Origin: Gemmatimonas groenlandica
GTDB taxonomy: Bacteria; Gemmatimonadota; Gemmatimonadetes; Gemmatimonadales; Gemmatimonadaceae
Direction: 5' to 3'
Assembly: GCF_013004105.1 (NCBI RefSeq)
Contig: NZ_CP053085.1
Span: 2,852,001-2,916,000 of the forward strand
DNA: 64,000 nucleotides
A program made the position numbers and the translations under genes. Of the stretch, positions 7,563-16,323 are shown one piece after another. Every line of letters begins with the position of its first letter. Position 1 is the stretch's first letter. The notes beneath the pieces were generated by a model that was not told the DNA's origin, did no database searches, and worked only from the letters and a program-made list of their open reading frames with translations.

Positions 7563-8840
7563 TTACACCCGTCGCCAGAAATCCGAGTACCTGAGCGCGT
7601 ACAGCGACGCCAGCATCAGCACCACGGCCGACGCGGCGATAGCATGCGGGGCCGTGACCACGCGAGCGAGGGCGCCGATGGCGAAGGAGCCGACCGCCTG
7701 GGACAGTCCGACGAAGACGAGACTGTAGAAGGCCATGAGGCGTCCGCGGTATTTCTCTTCGACCAGCAGCTGCAGCACGCCGTTGGAGAGGGCATTGAAC
7801 GTGATCATGGCCACCCCCGTCGCGAAGAGCACCACGTACGCCATCGTGAGCGTGGTGGTATAGGCGAAGCCCAGCAGCAACGTGGGGAAGGCCAGCCCCG
7901 CCGTCATCAGCACGCGCCCCTTGTCGGCCGCGTGCGAGATCGGCCCGGCCACCAGCAGGGCGCCCAGCAGACCACCCACACCCACCGTGGCCAGGAGGGT
8001 TCCATACCCGCCGGCGCCGAGCCCGAGCTGGTCGCGGGCAATCACCGGCATGATCGTGAGGAACGGGCCGCCCAGTACCGCGCCCACCGTGACCAGCGCC
8101 AGCAGATCGCGCACCGGCCCCGGCTTGGCCAGATGCCGCAGCCCCTCGGCCGCCCCTGTGGTACTGCGATCGATCAGCTCGTGAACACCCGTCACCGTAA
8201 GACGTACAGCGTTCGCAATCGCCTGCTCAGGCAGCTTGATTCGCAGCAGCCCCCACAGCACCGCCACGAAGCTCAAGGCGTTGAGGCCGAAGCACCAGGC
8301 AATGCCGAATCGGGCGATCACCAGACCGCCGATGGCCGGGCCGATCACACGGGCCAGGTTGAATCCGCTGGAATTGAGGGCGATCGCCGGCTGCAGGTCT
8401 TCGCGACCCACCAGCTGGATGATCATGCTCTGCCGGGCGGGAATCTCCACCGCGCTGCACAGCCCCTGCACAAAAGCCAGCACCAGCAGGATCGGCACCG
8501 ACACATGGCCGGTGATCGTGACCAGCCACAGCACCGCCGCCTGGGCCAGCAAGATGCTCTGCGTCACTCGCACGATACGCAGCTTGTCGCCATGATCCAC
8601 GAACGCGCCGGCGTGCATGGAAAAGAGCACGATCGGGATAGCGCCGACCGACGCAACGAGCCCGACCACGAAGGCGCTGTCGGAGAGCTGAAGGGAGAGC
8701 CAGCCCACGGCCATCGTCTGCATCCACGAGCCGACGAGCGACATCGTCTGGCCGACCCAGAAGATGCGGAAGTTTCGGTGGCGCGTGAGGACGCGGAAGG
8801 GGTTGCTGGAGCGTCGCGAGGTGGCTGTGTGGTTCGGCAA
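7563..8840 (-). CDS. MFS transporter of the MFS_3/EntS type
   Basis: 425 residues with about 12 hydrophobic segments. The first, 'NFRIFWVGQTMSLVGSWMQTMA', and the 'ALNSSGFNLARVIGPAIGGLVIARFG' region are characteristic of the MFS_3 (enterobactin-exporter-like) subfamily; only the key parts 'GSWMQ' and 'RVIGPAIGG' need be noted. The central loop carries the usual charged stretch (~200-235). Inner-membrane proton-driven efflux is the family role and the substrate is unknown. The 3' end abuts the tandem repeats of the hicBA-flanking palindrome. The gene stands alone. Confidence 0.85.
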   Translation of the reverse strand: MPNHTATSRRSSNPFRVLTRHRNFRIFWVGQTMSLVGSWMQTMAVGWLSLQLSDSAFVVGLVASVGAIPIVLFSMHAGAFVDHGDKLRIVRVTQSILLAQAAVLWLVTITGHVSVPILLVLAFVQGLCSAVEIPARQSMIIQLVGREDLQPAIALNSSGFNLARVIGPAIGGLVIARFGIAWCFGLNALSFVAVLWGLLRIKLPEQAIANAVRLTVTGVHELIDRSTTGAAEGLRHLAKPGPVRDLLALVTVGAVLGGPFLTIMPVIARDQLGLGAGGYGTLLATVGVGGLLGALLVAGPISHAADKGRVLMTAGLAFPTLLLGFAYTTTLTMAYVVLFATGVAMITFNALSNGVLQLLVEEKYRGRLMAFYSLVFVGLSQAVGSFAIGALARVVTAPHAIAASAVVLMLASLYALRYSDFWRRV

Positions 8841-8887
8841 TCGCGAATAGTACCCTTGTCCGCTAGTCCAACCGCGGCTCGGACGCG

Positions 8888-8940
8888 AGGCAATAAAACG
8901 AAGGTACGCCGCCCCCGAGACTCCGGGGGCGGCGCACCTT
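8888..8940 (-). terminator. Rho-independent terminator of the lipoprotein gene
   Basis: An 11-bp perfect GC stem (8907-8917 with 8924-8934, 'cgccgcccccg') with a 6-base loop is extended by five more pairs outside one mismatch. On the minus strand it is followed by a T-rich tract (8890-8900 read in reverse). It lies ~30 bases downstream of the stop of the minus-strand gene ending at 8972. Confidence 0.85.
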
Positions 8941-8971
8941 CACTTTGAGCAGACTGCGGCGCCGAGAACTA

Positions 8972-10168
8972 CTACTTATGCGGCTGATCGATATGTGCCT
9001 GCAGGTTGCCGGTCTTCACCTGTGCGTTGACGACATCCAGCACCACGTTGCCCGACGGGTCGGTGATCTTCAAGCTGACCCGATCTTCGCGGCCGGGTTC
9101 ACCGCGATCGAAGAAGGTGAATCTCAACTTCGAACCGGGCTGGTTGTTGAGCGTACCCGTCGCATTGCCCGTGAAGACATCGATGTCGGCCACGGGAGGA
9201 CGCGGATCGGCGACCTTCTGGCAGACAATGTCGCTGAGCGAGTTCTTATCGAGGTGCCAGTTCTCACCGTTGTTCCAGTTGATCTGGATGTTGTTCGAGA
9301 GCTTGTTGTCGCAGTGAATCGTGAGCGACACCTTCAGGTTGCGATAGAGATCCGACGGAATGGTGACGCCGCCGGTCATGCGGCCGGTGCCGACGGAAGT
9401 AATCAGGATCTGCTCGAAGGCGATGAAATGGTCGTTGAAGTCCGAGTCAACGGTCGCATCAGGCGAATCCTCGACGCCAAACAGATACTTGAGGCCGTTG
9501 GCGGACTTGAACATCGCCCACATGTTCTTGCCCTCACCACTGCACCACTGGCCAGTCCCCGTCGTAGCACAAGCGCCAGACGACGATGGGTCGGAGATGG
9601 CTGCGCCAGGCGAGATGTACAATCCCCACTCCGAGGCAACCGTGATGTTTGCAACGGTTCCGGCATTCACGTCTGCGAACGGCGTGAACACTTTTCCGGC
9701 GCCCGCGCCAGTGTAGTAGCCAATTGTATTCTCGGGGGCGCCACCGGTACCCGCACCGCGGAGACCGCCCTGGAACGAGACCTTGTACGTACCGGCCGGT
9801 AGCGTAAAGTTCGCAGACTGCGCGCCTAGGTTCGTCCCGAGGAATGTGCCTCCGCTGAAGCCACCACTGTAGAGGCTCGTACCGGGTCGCTCATACGCGC
9901 AGTTCGGACCGAAGTCGCCAATCGCGAAAAACCCGATGTTGCACTTCTCTCCGTCGATCGACGGCTGAAGATCCCAAAATTCCGGTCCGACGTTGTCCTG
10001 GGTAAAGCTAAAGAACGCTCCGGTCGACGTCGGCGAAATGTTGTAACTCGGAGTTCCGCGAATAGTCGACGAAGGCTCCTGGATCGCCGTTGGCGAGTCG
10101 GCGCAGGCGGCGGCCGCGAGCACGGATGCGACGCTGGCGCAGCGTACCACGAAGGATCGTGAAGTCAT
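8972..10168 (-). CDS. Secreted lipoprotein related to the PEP-CTERM protein at 62 kb
   Basis: 398 residues. The N-terminus has a hydrophobic segment and a lipobox-like 'LAAAAC'. About residues 50-250 share a pattern with the PEP-CTERM protein at 62159-62938: an 'F-W-D...D-G-x-x-C-N-I-G' segment near the start and an acidic 'EDSPDATVDSDFND' segment near the end, of the kind seen in DUF4114-like extracellular domains. Residues ~255-398 form a second part ending in 'VRVSLKITDPSG'-like strands, possibly another sandwich. There is no PEP-CTERM tail, so this relative is lipid-anchored rather than sorted. The gene stands alone with its own terminator and an AT-richer 5' region. Function unknown. Confidence 0.65.
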   Translation of the reverse strand: MTSRSFVVRCASVASVLAAAACADSPTAIQEPSSTIRGTPSYNISPTSTGAFFSFTQDNVGPEFWDLQPSIDGEKCNIGFFAIGDFGPNCAYERPGTSLYSGGFSGGTFLGTNLGAQSANFTLPAGTYKVSFQGGLRGAGTGGAPENTIGYYTGAGAGKVFTPFADVNAGTVANITVASEWGLYISPGAAISDPSSSGACATTGTGQWCSGEGKNMWAMFKSANGLKYLFGVEDSPDATVDSDFNDHFIAFEQILITSVGTGRMTGGVTIPSDLYRNLKVSLTIHCDNKLSNNIQINWNNGENWHLDKNSLSDIVCQKVADPRPPVADIDVFTGNATGTLNNQPGSKLRFTFFDRGEPGREDRVSLKITDPSGNVVLDVVNAQVKTGNLQAHIDQPHK

Positions 10169-10454
10169 TTTAATGGTCCCTAAAGGGTTTTTGAGGAAAC
10201 TCTAACTTGTTGGCAGCATGTAGCGTTCCCGCCATGCCAGGTCATGCAACTTCAAACAGATCAATATGATACGCATACTTTAGCACTAAAGAATTGTAAT
10301 TTGTCTGCTGTGAAGCAACACTTTTGATGCGCCGTCGCAACATGTTGCACAGTTTCATGTCGAGAATCACCAAAGCTTTTGGATTTCTGGGATCGTGCGG
10401 CCGTTTTCATGCGTAAAGGAAGTGTGGCGATTTCCCAAGCTCGGAGAGCGGACG
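10169..10454. other. Divergent intergenic region, no gene
   Basis: This stretch separates the divergent lipoprotein and VWA genes and is clearly less GC-rich than its neighbours, especially 10255-10345 ('gatcaatatgatacgcatac', 'aagaattgtaatttgtc'). It must hold both promoters, but I could not assign convincing -35/-10 or -24/-12 pairs. Confidence 0.6.
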
Positions 10455-11729
10455 ATGCGGTTCCACACGTACACCAAGTTCAATCCACAGCTGGCTGACG
10501 CCGTGGATCTGCAGTCCCTTCTCGACCAGCTCGCCGATTTCCTCCTTCAGTCCGGTTTTGCTGGTGGGGAGCAGGGGCATTGGGGAGCCGATCAGGGCGA
10601 AGGTGACCGGTCGATGGACTCGCTCAAGGATGCGATTTTGCGGTCCCTCATCGAGAGCGGACAGATCACGCCCGAGATGCTCTCTGCGCTCCGCGGCGAG
10701 GGGGACGAGGTGTCAGAGGAGAAGCTGGCCGAGCTGTTGGACGGGCTCGTGCAGCGCCTCATTCAGGACGGCTTCCTGAGCACCGACCAGGCCGGATCCG
10801 TGCCCGCCGGGCATCAGCCGGTGACCGGTAAGGGTTCAATCGCCCAGGCGGCTGCCAAGGACGTCCAGTTCAATCTCACCGACAAAGGCACCGACTTCCT
10901 AGGCTTCAAGACGCTGCGGCACCTGATGGGTTCCTTCGGCAAGTCCAGCATCGGCAGTCACGACACCCCGCAGCTGAGCACAGGCGTGGAGTCGGACGCG
11001 TGGAGCAAGCCGTACGAGTTCGGCGATGCGCTCAACCTCGACGTGCCGGCCACGCTCGCCAACGCGCTGGCCCGGAACGGCAATCTCGACGTGCCCATCG
11101 ATCTCGACTACGGCGACCTCATGGTGCGGCAGTCGGAGTATCGCTCGAGCTGTGCCACGGTGCTGATGCTCGACTGTTCTCACTCGATGATCTTGTACGG
11201 GGAGGATCGCTTTACGCCGGCCAAGAAGGTGGCGTTGGCGCTCACGCACCTGATCAAGACGCAGTTCCCCGGCGACACGATCCGAGTGATTCTCTTTCAC
11301 GACTCGGCCGAGGAGATCCCGATCGCGACACTGGCCAAGTGTCAGGTGGGGCCGTACCACACCAACACGGCCGAGGGGCTCAAGCTCGCACGGCGCATCC
11401 TGATGTCGCAGAAGAAGGACATGCGACAGATCATCATGATCACCGACGGCAAGCCGAGCGCGCTGACAATGCCCGACGGCCAGATCTACAAGAACTCGAT
11501 GGGGCTCGACGGCTATGTGATCGCCGAGACCCTGCGTGAAGTCGCGGCCTGTCGGAAGAGCGGCATCATGATCAACACGTTCATGTTGGCTCGGGATCGG
11601 GCGCTCGTGGAGTTCGTCAAGCGGATGAGCGAGATCAGCCGTGGCAAGGCGTACTTCACGAACACGATGAGTCTGGGGCAGTTCGTACTGATGGACTTTC
11701 TGCGTAAGAAAACAAAGCGGGTCAGCTGA
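10455..11729 (+). CDS. von Willebrand factor A domain protein (CoxE/ChlD-like)
   Basis: 424 residues from the ATG at 10455, chosen because GGAG lies eight bases upstream and the 20-residue longer version lacks a site. The N-terminal half (~1-210) is polar and helical with no clear family match. The C-terminal ~200 residues are a VWA domain with the full MIDAS motif: 'DCSHS' (D-x-S-x-S), 'TNTAEGL' (Thr) and 'MITDGKPS' (Asp). Known relatives work as metal-binding adaptors for MoxR-type AAA+ ATPases or chelatases. Here no AAA+ partner is adjacent. There is no signal peptide, so it is probably cytoplasmic. Confidence 0.8.
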   Translation: MRFHTYTKFNPQLADAVDLQSLLDQLADFLLQSGFAGGEQGHWGADQGEGDRSMDSLKDAILRSLIESGQITPEMLSALRGEGDEVSEEKLAELLDGLVQRLIQDGFLSTDQAGSVPAGHQPVTGKGSIAQAAAKDVQFNLTDKGTDFLGFKTLRHLMGSFGKSSIGSHDTPQLSTGVESDAWSKPYEFGDALNLDVPATLANALARNGNLDVPIDLDYGDLMVRQSEYRSSCATVLMLDCSHSMILYGEDRFTPAKKVALALTHLIKTQFPGDTIRVILFHDSAEEIPIATLAKCQVGPYHTNTAEGLKLARRILMSQKKDMRQIIMITDGKPSALTMPDGQIYKNSMGLDGYVIAETLREVAACRKSGIMINTFMLARDRALVEFVKRMSEISRGKAYFTNTMSLGQFVLMDFLRKKTKRVS

Positions 11730-11744
11730 AGTAGCTGACCCGCT
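11716..11744. terminator. Terminator hairpin between convergent VWA and EPS genes
   Basis: A perfect 12-bp stem (11716-11727 with 11733-11744, 'agcgggtcagct') with a 5-base loop overlaps the stop codon of the VWA gene. Read on the minus strand it is followed by 'ttgtttt', so it works best as the Rho-independent terminator of the EPS operon ending at 11748. It may also end the VWA transcript. Confidence 0.85.
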
Positions 11745-11747
11745 CGA

Positions 11748-12572
11748 TCACTGCGATCCGATGCGGAAGACCATAACGGGGATAGTCTTGAGCATTATTC
11801 GCATGTCCTCACCGAGCGACTGACGCTTCATGTACTGGATGTCGAAGTAGACTTTCTTTCGAACATCGTCCAAGCAGGAATCGTACGGGTTCGAAACCTG
11901 CGCGAGACCGGTGATGCCGGGCTTGACGCGCTGACGAACTGGATACTCGTCGATCTGTTCGCGAAGACGCACGAAGATTGACGGACGTTCTGGGCGCGGG
12001 CCTACAATGTTCATGTCGCCGCGAATCACGTTCAGCAGCTGGGGCAATTCATCAATACGCGTCTTGCGCATGAACTTGCCGATCGGCGTCACACGGTCGT
12101 CGTCCTTCTTGGCCCACACTGCCTGCCCGTTGATCTCGGCATCCACGCGCATCGAGCGGAACTTGAAGATCGTGAACGGGCTTCCGCCAAGGTCTTCACG
12201 ACGACGCTCATGCAACGCACGCGTGCGATTCCAGCGACGATCGATGCCCACACGAATCTGCGTATAAAGCACCGGCCCCCGTGACGTCAGGCGGATCATT
12301 ATCACGGTGAGTAGCATGATCGGCGAGGCGACAATCAACATCAGCACCGCTATCGCGCAATTGAAGATGCGCGAAGCGGTCTCCGAGCGCGGCCGCGGCT
12401 CGAAGTCGTCCTGCGGTCCCGTTGACGCGAGCGCCGGCCAGTCGGAGTCATCAGACGGTCCCGTGCTCGCGCGCGCTACCGATTCCGCTGGAGTCAAGCG
12501 CGATCGCCGAGGCGTTGTCGCACGTGAGCCAGTCGAAAAAGGGATAATCGAAGCGTGCAAATCCATGTCCAT
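11748..12572 (-). CDS. Undecaprenyl-phosphate sugar-1-phosphate transferase (initiating enzyme of EPS synthesis)
   Basis: 274 residues if started at the ATG at 12572, ten bases after the stop of the upstream gene; a longer frame would overlap that gene. After a polar, low-complexity N-terminus (~65 residues) there is one membrane helix ('IFNCAIAVLMLIVASPIMLL'). The bacterial sugar transferase core follows: 'FTIFKFRSMR', 'RKTRIDELPQLLNVIRGDM', 'VGPRPERP' and 'VKPGITGLAQV'. Known role: transfer of a sugar-1-phosphate to the lipid carrier at the inner membrane, the first step of repeat-unit assembly. It lacks the extra N-terminal membrane segments of WbaP/WcaJ, so it is of the short, monotopic kind. 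Third gene of the BY-kinase operon. Confidence 0.9.
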   Translation of the reverse strand: MDMDLHASIIPFSTGSRATTPRRSRLTPAESVARASTGPSDDSDWPALASTGPQDDFEPRPRSETASRIFNCAIAVLMLIVASPIMLLTVIMIRLTSRGPVLYTQIRVGIDRRWNRTRALHERRREDLGGSPFTIFKFRSMRVDAEINGQAVWAKKDDDRVTPIGKFMRKTRIDELPQLLNVIRGDMNIVGPRPERPSIFVRLREQIDEYPVRQRVKPGITGLAQVSNPYDSCLDDVRKKVYFDIQYMKRQSLGEDMRIMLKTIPVMVFRIGSQ

Positions 12573-12582
12573 CGGGGAGTGC

Positions 12583-13425
12583 CTATTGGTCCTGACGGTT
12601 GTAATACCACTGCAAAAACTGGAGGCCAGCAAAGAACAGAGAAGAGACCACGAGCATACTCTGAATCACGATCTGCCAATTGATCTTCTTCTTGATCGGA
12701 ATCTTGACCTCGTCTCCTGACTGCACATCGAGTTGCTCTAGCGTGCGTCCATCCTTCACGGCCTTTCTTGAATCTTTTACGGACAGAAGCTTGGCCGTCC
12801 CTCTACTTACTTCAAGCTCGTTCAAGTTTGCCTGGTCAGCGGGACCGCCGGCGACCATTACGAGATCGCTAATCGGCCGATCGGGAGATGCGTAATAGAA
12901 TCCCGGCGTCCGCACGGCTCCAAGGATGGCAACGCGTGTTAAGACGCTGGTCCTGACCGACACGTTACGCAAATACCTCGCCACGTGAGCGGTCATTCGC
13001 TCGTCCAGCTCGGAACGGAGTACACCGACGAGCGAGGCGTCCGGCAAATTGGCGACGGACACTTTGAGGCTGTCCCGAACGGAAGCCGTATCGGAACGTA
13101 CGGAGTCCTGCCGAAGGGTGATGACAAAGCGATCCCCAACTCGGAAGTCACCTTGCTGCAGGCGCATACGAATCGCCGACAGCTCAGCCGTAGCCCGGGA
13201 CTTGGCAGAACCTGAGAGACCACCCGAGCTCGACTTTTGCTCCAAAGTCGCGACACGTTCGGCAAGCGCCGCTCGTGTCGCCCGCTGCGGCCCGCCTAAC
13301 GGTGCGTCCTGCGCTCCACTTGGAGCTGCCGAAGCCACGACAATTGTGAAGAGTACGCCACGAACCGCGGCGCGGGTGCAACACAGCATGCGCATTCCCG
13401 TGAGAATTGTCACGAAGTGAGTCAT
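12583..13425 (-). CDS. SLBB-domain polysaccharide export protein
   Basis: 280 residues. A signal-like hydrophobic segment (~18-38, ending 'APSGAQ') is followed by a helical stretch. A Poly_export-like segment ('FRVGDRFVITLRQD') comes next, then one SLBB unit ('VAILGAVRTPGFYYASPDRPISDLVMVAGG', key part 'GAVRTPGFY'). A hydrophobic helix near the C-terminus ('IVIQSMLVVSSLFFAGLQF') is followed by a short basic tail. This resembles Wza/GumB-type exporters, but the single SLBB and terminal membrane helix are shorter than in classical Wza. It lies between the co-polymerase and the sugar transferase, with only two bases separating it from the upstream stop. An outer-membrane or periplasm-spanning export role is likely. 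Confidence 0.75.
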   Translation of the reverse strand: MTHFVTILTGMRMLCCTRAAVRGVLFTIVVASAAPSGAQDAPLGGPQRATRAALAERVATLEQKSSSGGLSGSAKSRATAELSAIRMRLQQGDFRVGDRFVITLRQDSVRSDTASVRDSLKVSVANLPDASLVGVLRSELDERMTAHVARYLRNVSVRTSVLTRVAILGAVRTPGFYYASPDRPISDLVMVAGGPADQANLNELEVSRGTAKLLSVKDSRKAVKDGRTLEQLDVQSGDEVKIPIKKKINWQIVIQSMLVVSSLFFAGLQFLQWYYNRQDQ

Positions 13426-13427
13426 GG

Positions 13428-15884
13428 TTAGCTGATCTTGGCGGGAAGGGGCTTGTCCGATCGAGCCGACCCGTCGGAAATGCGCGCAACCGGCTCCTCG
13501 TCCTGCGCCGCGTAGTCCTGATAGTACGAGTAGTACTCGTACACGCCGGTCAACTTGATGCCGTTCAGCACGGCTCCCATTACCCTAACAGGCAGCGTGT
13601 CCACGGTGGCCATCTTGGCCGCAGCCATTTTCCGGTCAGTTGTGCCCGCGCGGAGCACGAGCGCGAGGTTGCCGGTAGCCGTGGCAAGCGCATAGGCATC
13701 GAAACCGGCGCCCAGCGGCGGGGAGTCGACGATCACCACGTCGTACTCGGCCGACATCTGGTTGATCAGCTGCTGAAGTCTCGGAGTGGCCAATAGTTCC
13801 GGAGCGCGCTTCCGGCGGGCACCAGCAGGCATCACGGTCAAGTTCGGATGCGCCGTTGCCGGATGGAGCACTTCAGCAATCAACGCCGTCCCATCTAGAT
13901 ACTCGACGAGGCCGGGTCTCGACTGTGTACCGAACGTCTTCGCCAGCTCGCCGCGGCGGATATCGCCATCAATCAGCAACGTGCGCGCACCGGCCTCAGC
14001 AAACGACAGCGCCAGATTCGACGAGATCAGCGACTTTCCGTCATTCGGTCCCGGGCTGGTGATTGTCATGGCGAGCGGGCGCGACGGATCGGCAGCATAG
14101 CGCACATTCATACGAATGGTGCGGAACGCCTCGACCACCTGAGACGCCTCGTCAGCGGACTTTCGCTTGCCCTTGGTGTTGATCACCGGGACGACGCCCA
14201 AGATGAACAGTCCAAGATCGTCGGTGGCCTGCTCGGGATATCGGAAGCGCTTGTCAACTTGATCGAGGACGATCGCCAACAGTACACCGAGTGCTAGCGC
14301 CGCACCGATTGCTCCAAGAATAATGACCGGTGCCGTGTTACGCGTTGGCTTGAGGGGCGCCACCGCCGGGTCGAGCACGCTTACATCAGGGATAGTGGCG
14401 GCCTCGGCCAACTTGGCTTCGGCAGCTTTGATGTTGAGGCTTCGGTAAAGCTCTTCGCTTTGCGCGACTTGACGTTTGAGGCGCTGCTCTTCAATGGTTC
14501 GCGTCGGAATCTTGCGTAAGTCCTTGCTGCTCTGATCGATCGTGCTCACCAAGGTCTGCTCGCGCAGCTTGAGCTGCGTGAGATACGATTCGAGCACGGA
14601 CGGAATTGAGCTGCGCAGCGATGCCAGCGCCGCTATTTCATTCTGCACTCGGGGAAGTTCGTCGGTGTAGCTTTCGCGTAGCTTTCGTAGCGAAAGCTCG
14701 CGGTCGGCAAAGTCAGCCAGTACTCGGCGCAAATTCTCGGCAGCAGGATCCGTGTTCACACTCGGGATCGACAACACCGCTTCACGCGTGATCACTCCGC
14801 CAGCCTGCCGGCCCTTCGCCAAAATTCCCTCGAGGGCCTGCCGATCGCGCTTATAGCTGTCGGCCAGGATCTGGTCGCGGAAATAATTCTCGAACACCGG
14901 ACTGTTCGTCATCTCGATGCCGGGGGTGATCGACTGGCGTTCGTTGGGCTCGGTAACAGTGCGAACGCGGAAGCTCTCGAGGGCATTTTCGGCGTTCGAG
15001 AGATTCTCCGCGGCGTACTGCGTTTGACCTTCTAGAATTGCCGCCACTGAAGTGATGTTCTTCTTCTTCAACGCTGTCGCCACAACCACAAACTGTTCAA
15101 CCCAGGCGTTCAGCGTCGCCGCGGTTCGCTGTGCGTTCTCACCGGTCAGATTTAGGAAGAGGAACGAGCTTCCATCCTGAAGGCTGAGGCGAAGCTTTTT
15201 GATGAGGGCGATCGACGCTTCACGCGGCGTCTGCACATCGAACTCAATATCCTTGCGACCGGCAAGTGTCCGCGCTGCCGGCTGCCAAAGGAAGCCCACT
15301 ACACGACCGACGGAGTCGCCGACGGCGCCCTTCTCAACCTCCGGACCGAGCTTGATCGCGAGAGAATACGTCGTACCCGTAACGGTCAGCACGTACGTGC
15401 CTGGCTTTAAGCGCTGCTGATCCGGCGCCACGCGGAAGGCGCGGAACATCGTACTATCGGACACGCGCTTGGGTGTCACGAACAGCGCCAGATCGTTAAC
15501 CACCGGGTCCGCGATTGCGAAGGACCTGAGCAGGTCCTGCCAACCGGAGGCCTTCAACAGCTCTTCCGCCTGAATAGGACCGCGCGAATTGGCGCCATCC
15601 TGATTCGTACCTGTGCCTTGCTCGAGAAGGATCGTCGCTTTGACCTCGTACTCGGGCTCGATGAACTTGGTCGCCGCGTACCCACCGGCACCGCCGAGTA
15701 CGCCGAAAAGCAGGATCAACCACTTGAAGCGGTTGACGGCCCCCACATACCGCGCCAGGCTGGGCCCCTTGGGCTCAGGGGTAGCATCCTGCCCACCACC
15801 CCAATCCGCGGGTGGTGCGCCATCCTGAAAATTGTCGAGCGCGTTTTCGCGCGTCGTTACGGGCTGGATCTGCTGACCGGACAT
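13428..15884 (-). CDS. Wzz-type co-polymerase fused to BY-kinase (tyrosine autokinase)
   Basis: 818 residues. The N-terminal Wzz domain has two membrane helices: ~50-70 ('FKWLILLFGVLGGAGGY') and ~520-545 ('TAPVIILGAIGAALALGVLLA'). Between them is a long coiled coil with the 'P...P-T-R' type stalk. The C-terminal ~220 residues are the BY-kinase, with a Walker A-like 'SPGPNDGKSLISSNLA', a Walker A' 'LLIDGDIRRG', a Walker B 'DVVIVDSPP' and a tyrosine-rich tail ('YEYYSYYQDY') for autophosphorylation. Known role: control of polymer length and export at the inner membrane. It is the first gene of the three-gene EPS operon and diverges from the response regulator. It has the fused form usual outside Firmicutes. 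Confidence 0.93.
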   Translation of the reverse strand: MSGQQIQPVTTRENALDNFQDGAPPADWGGGQDATPEPKGPSLARYVGAVNRFKWLILLFGVLGGAGGYAATKFIEPEYEVKATILLEQGTGTNQDGANSRGPIQAEELLKASGWQDLLRSFAIADPVVNDLALFVTPKRVSDSTMFRAFRVAPDQQRLKPGTYVLTVTGTTYSLAIKLGPEVEKGAVGDSVGRVVGFLWQPAARTLAGRKDIEFDVQTPREASIALIKKLRLSLQDGSSFLFLNLTGENAQRTAATLNAWVEQFVVVATALKKKNITSVAAILEGQTQYAAENLSNAENALESFRVRTVTEPNERQSITPGIEMTNSPVFENYFRDQILADSYKRDRQALEGILAKGRQAGGVITREAVLSIPSVNTDPAAENLRRVLADFADRELSLRKLRESYTDELPRVQNEIAALASLRSSIPSVLESYLTQLKLREQTLVSTIDQSSKDLRKIPTRTIEEQRLKRQVAQSEELYRSLNIKAAEAKLAEAATIPDVSVLDPAVAPLKPTRNTAPVIILGAIGAALALGVLLAIVLDQVDKRFRYPEQATDDLGLFILGVVPVINTKGKRKSADEASQVVEAFRTIRMNVRYAADPSRPLAMTITSPGPNDGKSLISSNLALSFAEAGARTLLIDGDIRRGELAKTFGTQSRPGLVEYLDGTALIAEVLHPATAHPNLTVMPAGARRKRAPELLATPRLQQLINQMSAEYDVVIVDSPPLGAGFDAYALATATGNLALVLRAGTTDRKMAAAKMATVDTLPVRVMGAVLNGIKLTGVYEYYSYYQDYAAQDEEPVARISDGSARSDKPLPAKIS

Positions 15885-16323
15885 TGAGAATACGGGCTGA
15901 AGACTGACAAATGTCTGGCTACTGACGGCTTATGAATCTCTCGCGCAACACTGTGCGCCGAAACCACATGAAGTAACGATGCGCGCCTGCCACATGAGTT
16001 GTGACCTTTTTGTTGCTGTGGCGGTCGTGACACGATGACTGTCGAGACCAGTCTACGAAATTAGCTTGACTGTCGAGATTCTTCACCATATTTCGACCAT
16101 CCTGTGCGATGAACCGTCGCGGTGTAGCTTCCTTTTTCGGAAAACCGTTGCCCGGAAGCCTCGGTTTGTCGGAGTGACGCATCACCTTTAGTGCACCGGC
16201 GGTGACAGTCGACACTCAGCCTCGTCTGCCTGCTCGACGGCCTGATTGCCAGCTACGAAACGCCCGCGCCCGATCGACCTACTCTGTACCGTCTGTTCGC
16301 CCCACCGCACGCCGCCATACGCA
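15885..16323. other. Divergent promoter region of EPS operon and regulator, no gene
   Basis: About 440 bases between the BY-kinase and the response regulator, with no plausible ORF. Two direct copies of 'gactgtcgaga' occur at 16040-16050 and 16070-16080, which could be a regulator site. A GG/GC pair suggestive of sigma-54 on the minus strand near 15950 has an 11- rather than 10-base spacing, so I do not call it a promoter. Confidence 0.5.

Noticed and set aside
7644-8948. 434-residue plus-strand ORF
   Set aside because: Antisense to the MFS gene, composition dominated by Gln/His/Arg, no start site or motif.
15950-15972. Sigma-54 promoter for the EPS operon on the minus strand
   Set aside because: The GG and GC pairs are 11 bases apart instead of 10 and other consensus bases are poor.
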